DNA from: [Leptolyngbya] sp. JSC-1
GTDB taxonomy: Bacteria; Cyanobacteriota; Cyanobacteriia; Elainellales; Elainellaceae
Assembly (NCBI GenBank): GCA_000733415.1
Contig: KL662191.1
Location: forward strand, 965,040 to 1,029,039
Direction: 5' to 3'
DNA length: 64,000 nt
Each line of letters opens with the position of its first letter. Within the stretch, counting starts at the first letter, position 1. The notes below the pieces were generated by a model. That model had not been told where the DNA came from. It did not search any database and saw only the letters and a list, made by a program, of their open reading frames with translations. The translations under genes and the position numbers were made by a program. Shown here one piece after another: positions 1 to 8,928 of this stretch.

Positions 1-3000
1 AAGTTTGCAAAAAGGGCAGTTGCGAAAATTGGGCAAACCCCACACTCACGGGGAAACTTTTGCGGTTTATCAGTTGGTCGAAATGGAGTTGAACTAGATC
101 GGTCAACTTCTCTCGTAAACTTGGAGCATTCTGCGAGGTTGGAATAGCTGCTGTATGGCTCCCTGCCAACTCGATGTCTTGCTCTTTATCAGTATCAGAG
201 GCAAGAGTATCAGAGAGAATCTGCCAGCGCTGTAGCTGCCCATCAGCAGTAAGCGTGATCATACTTGTGATCAAACTGGGTCCTGTAGTCGCAAATTCGC
301 TTTTCTCGATCCTTGGCCGATTAGAGGAGGCTGAAGCAACCACTGCTTGAGAAGTAGACTCCGATGAGTTTTGCTGGAACCAATTCTGCCACGGTTGCCA
401 GCGAGCAATTTGAGTTTTTGCAGTAGATAAGGGCGAGCCGTTGGCATGGTTGTAAGCACCTACCTGAAGTTCTCCCCTAGTACCGCTCGCAGCAGTCAAC
501 GTGGGTGCTTGAGTCCCAATTCGATCATCTGTTAAATCAGCTAAATCAGCTACCGTACTGTTCACAAGTGCATCCTGAGCTTTGATAAAATAGCTGGGTA
601 AAAAGGTAAACCATTCAGCTGAGCTATTCCCCAGACGTACAGATGGTAATTCTCCTCCTTGTTCAGTTGCCCATAGCCGCACTGTGCCATCAACGCTAGC
701 CGTCACGACATAAGCACCATCTGGGCTAAATTGAACTGAGGTAATTGGCTTCTGATGTCCGGAAAGTTTACCGATCTGCTGACCGGTCTGGCTATTCCAC
801 AAATAGGCTGGATAAAATTCCTCGCCTCGAACGGGCGGATACCCAGTTGTGATTACCATTCCACCATTAGGACTAAATTTCAGCAACTCAGACTTGATCA
901 AATTGCTTGGTTGGGCGGCTTGAGAAGAGTTGCTATCCAACTTCAGTCCTAACTGACCCGATTGGAGGTGCCAAAGCCAAACCTGCTGCCTAGAATCAAT
1001 CGTTGCCAGCGTCTGCTCGTCAGGGCTAAACTCCATTTGCTGTATGGGTAGAACAGGTGTTTCATCTGTTGCGTTTTGACTCTGAGGGGTGGGTTTAGAA
1101 GCTGGTGCAGGGTTTGGGATCAAATGCTGCAATTGTCCGGTCTGTCGGTCCCACAGCCTAATGTTGCCGTCTTTGGCAAGGGTTGCAACCCAACGACCAC
1201 TGGGGCTGAAGCTTGCTTCACGGATAACGTCAGGATGGGTCAAAGTTTTGGTTGGAGTCAGGTTTAGGCTGTCAGGCATTGCCTCAAGTTGCCAAATCTG
1301 AACAGTGCCGTCTTCTCCCACTGAAAGTAGAAGCTGGCCATCGGGGCTGAACTGAAGGCTTTGAATCGGGCCGTTTTGCTGAAGTTGGAGCTTTAAAGCG
1401 CCAGTCCTGGCCTGCCAGATGGAAATGCGATGATCTTCCCCTGTTGTAGCGATCCAAACTCCATCAGGACTAAAGCTCACCTGCCTCACAACAGCAGATC
1501 CAACTAGTTGATGCTGCATCGTTCCTGATGAGACTGACCACACCTTCACGACAGATGCATCTTGCGCAATAGCTGCAAGATGCTCACTATCTGGGCTAAA
1601 TGCAATGTCTCGAATGTTGATCGGCTGCACCTGTCCTTTGGTTTCTGCCCAAGGCAGCACTTTGACAGCATTCAGGCTAGTACTGTAGATCGTTCTGGCA
1701 TTAACAGCCCACAGACGAATAGTTCCATCGGCGCTGGCTGTACCTAAATATTTATGATTGGGACTAAAGGCTATTTGCTGGACGGCTCCCTGATGCCCTC
1801 GCAATTCCAACTGTAGACGCAGGTTTTGCAAAGCAGCTCTTAAACTGGATTGAGCTTCGTATCCAGCCGCTGTGCCTTCCGCTGCTAAACGACCAATCAA
1901 GAGCGCCGTCATTGGATCAGCCTTTGAATCTTGCAGAACAGCTTGAGTAATGGCGGCCCGTTCACGCGCTGTAGCCTGCTTGAGCTGATCCTCTTTCTCG
2001 GTTTGAGTGCGCATAGCACCATAGTACTGACCAAGCACTACCGTCAATGTGATAACCAATAAGGTTGGAATAGCGATTTGGAGCTGCCGCGACTCCCTTC
2101 TAGCCCGACGACATTCCGTACAGCTAACCTGAATGTACTGCTGCGCCAATGCAGACAGCTCTTGGGGATAGAGCTTGAGAAAATCTTCTGCATCTCTCAA
2201 CCGCAAACCATGCAACAGATATTCTCCACTGGCTGGCTGTCCGGCGTGGTCCCACTCTTGAGCTGCTTGTTCAATCCGCCGCTGCCGCCGCAGCATTTCT
2301 CGGCTCTCTTCTAGCCAACTTCGCAGCAACGACCAGTTGCGGATCAGTGCTTCATGGGCAACATCAACAATTTCCTGAGACAAACACCGAGTTAGGGCAG
2401 TTGCAATAGTCGATGTAGAACCAGACGGTAAATTGGTTGATGTAGAGATCGAGGCAGATTTTTGATCTGGTGGCTCTTGATCTGGCTGCTCATTCGGACT
2501 GATGTTCTCTTGACTAATCACCACTAGTTTAGCTGTGGCCAGTTTCTCTAAAACTTGATCGACTAGCGTTACTGGAAAGGTAGGACTGACAAGTTCCGAC
2601 TTCACAACCCGGCGGCGGGTATCTTCAGTGCCTTCTCCAAGTTGAGTGAGGGCGAGAAAAATTCGTCTAGCAACAACTTGTTCTTCTGCCGACAAGCAGT
2701 GAAATACCTCAGTTGCTCGTTTTTGTAATGTTCCCCGAACACCGCCCAACTCCTGGTAGGCATCCAGAGTCAGGCGAGCCACTCCTCCTTCGGCCCCAAC
2801 CCGCCGCCGCCGCCACAGCTCTAATAGGGTGTATTGCAACAATGGCAGCTCACCCGGAGCACCAATCACATCCAGGAGCATGGTGTAAACGAGGTTGGGT
2901 TCACATACCAAACCTACCTTCTGAGCCGGTTGCACAATGGTCGCCTTGATCTGCTCATACTTAAGGGGTGAAACCGTAACTGGTTGCTGGGAAATTCGTT

Positions 3001-4381
3001 GAGCCAATCCTTCGTAAAACGAACACTTATTGCAAAAGTCAGAGCGCAGCACAATCACGATGCTGAGTAAATCTTTGACGATCTCTGCCGCCCCAAGTAG
3101 ACAATCAAAGAATTCTTGACGCTCCCTTTCAGCTTGCGCCCCCTGAGATAGGGTAAATACCTCCTCGAATTGATCGATAACCAGCAGAAACTGGGGCTGC
3201 TGTTCGCTTGATAGGCCAGTCGGAACTGGTAAGCTAGCTCGAACCAGTTGGGCTAATCCTACTCCGCCATCCTGTAAAAAGGTTTCTGCGCGTCGGAGCT
3301 GCTCTGCTCGCTCTAGATCATTGAGATCCGGATCAATAAATGCCGTTGCTAAGCTTTTTAACGGATGCTCTGTTGGAGTAATGAGCCTGATTTTCCACTG
3401 GTTGCTGCCCGATATTTTTTTTCCTTGTCGGAGTTGGGCAATCAATCCAGCCCTGACTAGGGATGATTTGCCGCTCCCAGAAGGCCCAGTCACAGCCACA
3501 AACCGTTCCTCTACAACTTTTTTTAGCAGTTGTGCGGTTAGCTCTTCTCGGCCAAAGAAATATTCAGCGTGCGATTCGTCAAAGAATTCTAATCCTCTGT
3601 AAGGGCAGATAGCTTTAGATTGAATGGTAGATTGAGCCAATCTTGGTGCGCCACCAGCCTCGCTGTTGCGTCGGGTCAAAATGATTTCACTGCCGGAGCT
3701 TTCGAATAGGGGCTGCTGAATTTCCCCTTTGAGAGTGTGATTGACCCAATCGGTCAGTGAATGGTTTGTGACGATTCCAGACGCAACTCGGTTCGGATCA
3801 AGGCCGGTCAGTAAGGCGTCCGTGAAGACGCTATACTCGCTGTCCAAGGATTCATAAGCTGTCTCATATTCTCGAGATGCTGCCATGAAGAGCCGATCCG
3901 TACCAGGATGCGCCCCTGGGTCAGCTTCCAGGAAATTGAGCAACTCTCCGCTGTGGCAACAATCAAGCCAAATGATCCGTTGCCGGACCGGACTTTCTTG
4001 CAGCAAACGACGCAGCCAGAATAGTGATAAACCATAAAAGCCCTTGTCTGGGTTGGAATCGCTCAGGGCTAAATATCCCTCTCGAATCCCTGCATCGCGC
4101 TGAATGCCATGACCAGAAAAGTAAAACACGGCAGTTTGGGGCGCATTTCCTCTCGGCTTAAACAAATTGATCAGAGCAGTTTCCAGATCGCGCAGACTGA
4201 CCTGCGTTTTCTGCCCTATCTTCGGTTTTCCCTCCTGAATCACTTCTGGAAGGCGATGAACTCTAAACTCACCGTAGGCATGCAACTGTTGAGCAATGGC
4301 TTCTGCATCCCTAGCTGGAGCTTTCAAGCTGGGTAAATACTGATAAGTATTAATCCCTACTACCAAAGCGTCCCGTGACAT
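1..4381 (-). CDS. Caspase (orthocaspase)-nSTAND NTPase-WD40 repeat protein, 3' end outside window
   Basis: An open frame of 1460 codons begins at ATG 4381 and has no stop before the left edge, so the C-terminus is missing. Order of domains read from the translation: caspase-like p20 fold (residues about 1-230) with FYFSGHG (His91) and WLDCCHSGE (Cys142), the expected His/Cys dyad; nSTAND1-type NTPase from about 258 with PYRGLEFF, FFGREE, Walker A GPSGSGKSS (near 304) and Walker B LLVIDQFEEVF (near 399); one membrane segment at about 765-785 followed by a charged helix; then at least eight WD40 blades (about 855-1290) with FSPDG and (I/V)RLW motifs. In the family, STAND proteins act as signal-triggered oligomerising switches and the caspase is the effector protease, in programmed cell death or phage defence. 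Here that role is inference. The start is supported by the immediate onset of the caspase beta-strand (DALVVGIN). Confidence 0.93.
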   Translation of the reverse strand, partial: MSRDALVVGINTYQYLPSLKAPARDAEAIAQQLHAYGEFRVHRLPEVIQEGKPKIGQKTQVSLRDLETALINLFKPRGNAPQTAVFYFSGHGIQRDAGIREGYLALSDSNPDKGFYGLSLFWLRRLLQESPVRQRIIWLDCCHSGELLNFLEADPGAHPGTDRLFMAASREYETAYESLDSEYSVFTDALLTGLDPNRVASGIVTNHSLTDWVNHTLKGEIQQPLFESSGSEIILTRRNSEAGGAPRLAQSTIQSKAICPYRGLEFFDESHAEYFFGREELTAQLLKKVVEERFVAVTGPSGSGKSSLVRAGLIAQLRQGKKISGSNQWKIRLITPTEHPLKSLATAFIDPDLNDLERAEQLRRAETFLQDGGVGLAQLVRASLPVPTGLSSEQQPQFLLVIDQFEEVFTLSQGAQAERERQEFFDCLLGAAEIVKDLLSIVIVLRSDFCNKCSFYEGLAQRISQQPVTVSPLKYEQIKATIVQPAQKVGLVCEPNLVYTMLLDVIGAPGELPLLQYTLLELWRRRRVGAEGGVARLTLDAYQELGGVRGTLQKRATEVFHCLSAEEQVVARRIFLALTQLGEGTEDTRRRVVKSELVSPTFPVTLVDQVLEKLATAKLVVISQENISPNEQPDQEPPDQKSASISTSTNLPSGSTSTIATALTRCLSQEIVDVAHEALIRNWSLLRSWLEESREMLRRQRRIEQAAQEWDHAGQPASGEYLLHGLRLRDAEDFLKLYPQELSALAQQYIQVSCTECRRARRESRQLQIAIPTLLVITLTVVLGQYYGAMRTQTEKEDQLKQATARERAAITQAVLQDSKADPMTALLIGRLAAEGTAAGYEAQSSLRAALQNLRLQLELRGHQGAVQQIAFSPNHKYLGTASADGTIRLWAVNARTIYSTSLNAVKVLPWAETKGQVQPINIRDIAFSPDSEHLAAIAQDASVVKVWSVSSGTMQHQLVGSAVVRQVSFSPDGVWIATTGEDHRISIWQARTGALKLQLQQNGPIQSLQFSPDGQLLLSVGEDGTVQIWQLEAMPDSLNLTPTKTLTHPDVIREASFSPSGRWVATLAKDGNIRLWDRQTGQLQHLIPNPAPASKPTPQSQNATDETPVLPIQQMEFSPDEQTLATIDSRQQVWLWHLQSGQLGLKLDSNSSQAAQPSNLIKSELLKFSPNGGMVITTGYPPVRGEEFYPAYLWNSQTGQQIGKLSGHQKPITSVQFSPDGAYVVTASVDGTVRLWATEQGGELPSVRLGNSSAEWFTFLPSYFIKAQDALVNSTVADLADLTDDRIGTQAPTLTAASGTRGELQVGAYNHANGSPLSTAKTQIARWQPWQNWFQQNSSESTSQAVVASASSNRPRIEKSEFATTGPSLITSMITLTADGQLQRWQILSDTLASDTDKEQDIELAGSHTAAIPTSQNAPSLREKLTDLVQLHFDQLINRKSFPVSVGFAQFSQLPFLQT

Positions 4382-5322
4382 CGATACACCCTCTACACAA
4401 CAGAACTAGTCGTTGCTCAAATTTCCTGATTACATAAACTGGTTACACCAATAAGAGTCGGCTAAAGTGGCAGAAACCGATTGCTACTGGGGGCTTTAAT
4501 TAACTGATTAGATCATCTAAATAGCGCTATAACTAAGCTAAAGAAATGCTATTAATCAGGCATTATTCAACCAGCACTTAAGAAGTTTGAAACCTAAAAA
4601 TTCACTTGTCTAGCTAACAATCAAGTAGAAGTGATCAACATCACTTTACCTATGTGATAGTTGCAATTTACTTTCTTGTCTGAAATCATTTTCACAAATG
4701 AACTGCTCTGAAAATGGTTATTGAGCATAGCTTGAAGCGTCTCGAAAAGAGATATTAAGTATTACAATTACGAAGATATCTAATCTTCTAATTGTCGTAA
4801 AAGGGGGTAAGAACCCTTGCTTATCTATGTTTTTGATCTAAAAGCAGCAATAAAATTCGTTTTCAGGAATAAAGATTATTTGAAGCTAACCGTCATAACA
4901 CGGAAAGCCAGTAGTGATTTGCTTTTTGAAGCCGGTAGATCTGCGATTTTTAAGCTGAGTAAGTTAAAAATTGAGTAGTTTTAATGTTATTTACAGCCTT
5001 TTTCAGGCTAGTGAAGTACGAAAAACGGACTGTGGGGGCAAAGCCCCTGCACCCCTCATACCTCACATGAGTAAAAAACGCTGTAACTGGTTTGCAGAGT
5101 TGTCCTGTAGCGTCAAGCTCAGATTTTGAGCTTGGTAAACCCAAATTCTGCTCCAAATTCTGCTAAGGTAATGGTCTTCAGAAGCATCCAGATGCAGTAT
5201 GGAGGTGAGTTAACCGTGTTGGCGGCTTTCTCAAGCCTTGGTTTTCCTTGGTCCTAGTCTTGAGTGTGGGTTCCGTAGCACCAATTGTTTGAGCGAATCG
5301 ATAGAATATCACTATCAATGTA
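4382..5322. other. Intergenic region between divergent genes
   Basis: AT-rich spacer between the divergent caspase gene and hflX; it should carry both promoters, but no convincing -35/-10 pair was picked out. It contains a hairpin at 4765-4794 (arms CAATTA-c-GAAGAT and ATCTTC-TAATTG, 5-nt loop), followed at once by a weaker one, AAGGG 4801-4805 with CCCTT 4814-4818. The dispersed palindromic repeat copy 1 lies at 4992-5085. No credible coding frame was seen. Confidence 0.6.
4992..5085. repeat. Dispersed palindromic (MITE-like) element, copy 1
   Basis: A 94-bp element bounded by imperfect terminal inverted repeats: left TACAGCCTTTTTCAGGCTAG, right end (reverse complement) TACAGCGTTTTTTACTCATG. 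Related copies lie at 8576-8668 and 32694-32804. The core carries its own GC-rich inverted repeat, GGGGCAAAGCCCC. It has no coding capacity. Ends and core are shared by all three copies and all are intergenic, which fits a non-autonomous mobile element or a REP/BIME-like structured repeat. Confidence 0.8.
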
Positions 5323-7038
5323 GTGTCTAGGACTTTGGTGAGGGTGTCTATCGATACTATTCATGGTCAACTGCAAGGATTAAAATCTAGCCAGCTGAAG
5401 CAGCTACAGCGTGTGTATCACCAGCGATTACCAATTGATCGTTTAGTTACTCCTGAGTTTGCTCAACGATTGGCTGCTATCAGCACAGAGATCAACCAAC
5501 CGGTCTGCGCCTATCTGAATCGACGGGGTCAAGTGATTCGAGTTGGGGTTGGAACCTTACGGCAGACTCAAATTCCCCCTTTGGAGTTGCCCCGATATGG
5601 AGCAGAGCGGCTGAGTGGCATCCGCTGTATCGCAACTCAACTTAAGGCTGGTCCCCCCAGTGAGGCGACCATGACAACCATGGCCTTTCAGCGGCTAGAC
5701 GCCTTGGTTATCCTTACCATAACTGGCAGTGGTTTTGAGCGCCGGGGTGGTGGTGCTACTGGTTATGTCAAAGAAGCTTATTTAGCACATTTGTTACCTG
5801 ACCCAGAAGCTAGATGGACTGTTTCAGCACCACTAAGCCCAGAACAACTAAGCAGTCAAGACTTCAATGAGTTAATTAGTGATCTAGAGGAAGAGTTCCG
5901 TCGCCAATACGTTGCTAAACACGTTAGCTCAGAGCAAGATCGGGTTCTCCTAGTGGGTCTGCAAACCGGCGAAACATCTTTTGACATGTTCAACAATGGG
6001 CTATTCGAGTTGGCAAAGTTGGTAGAAACAGCTGGCGGAGAAGTCGTACAGTTTTTGCAGCAACGGCGTTCTGCTGCCCATCCTCAAACCGTTGTGGGTG
6101 AAGGAAAAGTCCAGGAAATTGCCCTAACAGCTCAAACGCTGGGGGCCAACCTTGTGGTGTTTGACCGCGACCTCTCTCCGGCCCAAGTGCGCAATCTGGA
6201 GACGCAAATTGGTATTCGTGTAGTTGATCGGACAGAGGTAATCCTGGACATTTTTGCCCAACGAGCGCAGTCGAGAGCCGGTAAGCTGCAGGTTGAGTTG
6301 GCACAGTTAGAGTACATGCTGCCTCGCCTGAGTGGCAGGGGACGCGCCATGTCTCGCTTGGGAGGCGGAATCGGTACTCGGGGTCCTGGTGAAACAAAAT
6401 TAGAAACAGAGCGACGAGCCATTCAGCAGCGGATTACTCGTCTACAGCGCGAAGTTAATCAACTTCAAGCGCATCGCTCCCGCTTACGGCAGCAACGGCA
6501 ACATCTAGAAGTGCCATCTGTTGCAATTGTCGGTTACACAAATGCTGGTAAATCAACACTATTAAATAGCTTAACCAATGCTGAAGTGTATGCAGCTGAT
6601 CAGTTGTTTGCAACCCTTGATCCAACAACTCGAAGATTGGTGATTACTGATCCTGCTACCCATAAAAAAACATCAATTGTTTTAACAGATACAGTAGGAT
6701 TCATTCATCAACTACCTCCTACTTTGATGGATGCCTTCCGCGCCACTCTGGAGGAGGTAACCGAAGCAGACGCCCTACTACATCTGGTAGATTTATCCCA
6801 CCCAGCTTGGCAAAATCAGCTTCGATCGGTAATGAACATTCTAGAGCAAATGCCGCTTGCGCCTGGTCCAATTCTGCTAGTGTTCAATAAGGTTGATCAA
6901 GTTGACGGAGAAACTTTGCAATTTGCTCAAGAAGAGTTTCCTCAGGCTGCCTTCATTTCAGCTACAGACCGCTTGGGCTTAGAAACATTGCGTCAGCGCT
7001 TAGTACAACTTGTTCAGTATGCGGTTCAGGCTGGATAA
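5323..7038 (+). CDS. hflX: GTPase HflX
   Basis: HflX is a ribosome-associated GTPase that splits or rescues stalled 70S ribosomes under stress. The 571-residue frame has the cyanobacterial long N-terminal extension, the HflX N-terminal domain (about 200-370, with GGGIGTRGPGETKLE in the connecting region) and a G domain: G1 GYTNAGKST (about 404), G3 DTVGF (about 456), G4 NKVD (about 522), G5 SAT (about 546). The start is uncertain. GTG 5323 gives the longest frame, but TTG 5335, GTG 5338 and GTG 5344 are alternatives, no strong Shine-Dalgarno sequence precedes any of them, and conservation appears to begin near DTIHG, favouring GTG 5344. It converges on the flippase gene 60 bp downstream and is not part of the surface cluster. 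Confidence 0.96.
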   Translation: MSRTLVRVSIDTIHGQLQGLKSSQLKQLQRVYHQRLPIDRLVTPEFAQRLAAISTEINQPVCAYLNRRGQVIRVGVGTLRQTQIPPLELPRYGAERLSGIRCIATQLKAGPPSEATMTTMAFQRLDALVILTITGSGFERRGGGATGYVKEAYLAHLLPDPEARWTVSAPLSPEQLSSQDFNELISDLEEEFRRQYVAKHVSSEQDRVLLVGLQTGETSFDMFNNGLFELAKLVETAGGEVVQFLQQRRSAAHPQTVVGEGKVQEIALTAQTLGANLVVFDRDLSPAQVRNLETQIGIRVVDRTEVILDIFAQRAQSRAGKLQVELAQLEYMLPRLSGRGRAMSRLGGGIGTRGPGETKLETERRAIQQRITRLQREVNQLQAHRSRLRQQRQHLEVPSVAIVGYTNAGKSTLLNSLTNAEVYAADQLFATLDPTTRRLVITDPATHKKTSIVLTDTVGFIHQLPPTLMDAFRATLEEVTEADALLHLVDLSHPAWQNQLRSVMNILEQMPLAPGPILLVFNKVDQVDGETLQFAQEEFPQAAFISATDRLGLETLRQRLVQLVQYAVQAG

Positions 7039-7098
7039 GTACCATTCTTGCCGAGATCTTGCTAAAGCGATGTTGGTACTGCTGCCACTGCCACTAGC

Positions 7099-8442
7099 TT
7101 AGGTGTAGTAAACAATTAGTGTTAGACACCCTGCTAAGGCCACTACTGGAAAATCTAGCTCTGGTTGCCATAAAGATAGGCGATTGAAGTAGAGTGCGTA
7201 AGCAATATAGGTCAGCCATTCAGTTGCTGCAATTCCAATAATTACCCCCTGAGGACCTGCCAATGAATAACCCAGCAGCATTGAGTTTAATTGAAATAAA
7301 GCGCCGATACTGGTTAAGAGCATTGTTTTGAAGGTTTGCCCCTTGGCAAGCAGAATGTCCTCGTAGGTAACGCTAAGAACACGTCCTAGAAACCCAATAG
7401 CGAGGACTCGAAGAATCCAGCCGGCCTCTAAGTAACGCTCGTCATAGAGTAAGTCGATCAAGGGCTTACCAAAAAGAACTAAGAAAATAGCAAAGCTTGA
7501 ACTCAAGGCCATCAGGATCAAACGAGCTTTACGTAGAACTCGATATAACGCTGCCGGTCGTTCTCGAATTAACTCAGCATATGAAGGAAACAACACCTTA
7601 CTATTCATCTGAGTAACAATACTCTCAACTGCACTAGACAGACCCAATGCAACGGTATAAATACCAAGGAACCGAACGTCAAGTAACCATCCTAGAACTA
7701 AGCGATCACCTTGCAGTGCAAAAAAGGCAATAATCGTGCTGAGAAAAATCCATTGTCCAAATTGTTGCAGTTCATGAAACGCTTCTTTATCCCAACAGAA
7801 GGAGTTTCTCTCACCTTTCAGTAGAACATGGCTGGCGATAGATTTGAGAAGACTACCAATCAAACCACCCAGCAACAGAACCCATACAGATCGGTAGAGC
7901 CAAGCTCCCACGATCATTACGCTCAGACTGATCGCGTAGATGCTAATTTCCAATGTTGTCAGTTGCTTCAATGCAAGTTGGCGGTTTGCTGTTGCTAGTT
8001 TAGTAGAAGCAGTGCCATCAATTAGCGCTGATAGGCCAGCAACAGGTAATAACTGCATCAGCATGGGTTCATCATAGAATCGAGCAATTGGTGCTGCAAT
8101 GATGCAGGTGCCAATCCACAATACTATGCCTCGAATTACCTGAAGCGTCCAAGCCGTATTCAGAAACGCTGGATCCTCGCCACGTTTGCTGTGGACAATA
8201 CTGGGAAATATACCGAGGTCTGAAAACATTTGTAGCCCAGTCAAAAAAGTCTGAACTAGAGCCATCAACCCAAAGGCCTCAGGAAATAGCAGCCGAGTTA
8301 GGACTAAATTGCCGCCCAGCCTCAAGATTTGGCTCGATCCATATCCTAAGAAAGTCCAAATGGAACCTCGAATCGCTCTTTGCTTAAGCGTTGGCTTTTG
8401 CTCTTTGCTTTCCCTGATGTAGCTGTCTGCCTGACTAGACAT
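7099..8442 (-). CDS. Oligosaccharide flippase (polysaccharide biosynthesis protein, Wzx/PST-like)
   Basis: 447 residues with about 12 hydrophobic segments and the family opening RAIRGSIWTFLGYGSSQILRL, followed by NLVLTRLLFPEAFGL, typical of PST/MOP-superfamily flippases that move lipid-linked repeat units across the inner membrane. The length is slightly under the usual 450-500. Neighbours fit: an FkbM-type methyltransferase upstream on the same strand and a sugar-nucleotide operon further on. The start is the ATG at 8442, opening with MSSQADSYIRESKEQK, a short charged cytoplasmic tail before the first helix. The substrate cannot be told from sequence. Confidence 0.9.
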   Translation of the reverse strand: MSSQADSYIRESKEQKPTLKQRAIRGSIWTFLGYGSSQILRLGGNLVLTRLLFPEAFGLMALVQTFLTGLQMFSDLGIFPSIVHSKRGEDPAFLNTAWTLQVIRGIVLWIGTCIIAAPIARFYDEPMLMQLLPVAGLSALIDGTASTKLATANRQLALKQLTTLEISIYAISLSVMIVGAWLYRSVWVLLLGGLIGSLLKSIASHVLLKGERNSFCWDKEAFHELQQFGQWIFLSTIIAFFALQGDRLVLGWLLDVRFLGIYTVALGLSSAVESIVTQMNSKVLFPSYAELIRERPAALYRVLRKARLILMALSSSFAIFLVLFGKPLIDLLYDERYLEAGWILRVLAIGFLGRVLSVTYEDILLAKGQTFKTMLLTSIGALFQLNSMLLGYSLAGPQGVIIGIAATEWLTYIAYALYFNRLSLWQPELDFPVVALAGCLTLIVYYT

Positions 8443-8928
8443 ATAAAGTCCTAAACTCTACCAGTGATGTACTGCATCTCTATTGAAGAGCCTTCTAGAT
8501 GAACGCGGTATGAGGGTGGAATAAATTCTCTAAGAGGATCTCTAAAGATCTTTGCAGGCTCTATCTCTAAATCAATACAGCCTTTTTCAGGCTAGTGAAG
8601 TACGAAAAACGGGGTGCAGGGGCACTGCCCCCCACCCCCCATACCTCACATGAGTGAAAAACGCTGTATTTCCTAAATCAAGAAGCAAACGGCAACCATG
8701 TCAGCCTCAGAATTTTTGAATCCTCTGCCAACGGAAAATCAAAGCTATATCTCGCCGCTGGCACCCCCACAAAGATATAGCAATCCTTCTGAAGCTGTAA
8801 GGCTCTTCAGTGACAATGTTCTGAGATACAGCCAAGGTAGTATCGGCAATGCATCCACTACCTGGATGTTCTACAGGATGATTTCAAAACAGCTCTAGGA
8901 TTGCTATATAAGGTCAATAGTTACAAAA
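8443..8928. other. Intergenic region with repeat copy 2
   Basis: This separates two minus-strand genes. It holds the palindromic element at 8576-8668. A short plus-strand frame at 8698-8898 (66 codons) lacks a ribosome binding site and any recognisable motif, so it is not called. Nothing else was recognised. Confidence 0.5.
8576..8668. repeat. Dispersed palindromic (MITE-like) element, copy 2
   Basis: A 93-bp copy nearly identical to copy 1 in its first 36 bases and last 29 bases: TACAGCCTTTTTCAGG at the left, GAGTGAAAAACGCTGTA at the right. The centre has GGGGCACTGCCCCCC. CTAAATCAA abuts its left end (8567-8575) and recurs 4 bp beyond its right end (8673-8681), a possible remnant of a target duplication. 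Confidence 0.8.

Noticed and set aside
8698..8898. 66-codon plus-strand frame
   Set aside because: No ribosome binding site, no motif or domain pattern; composition does not stand out from the surrounding spacer.
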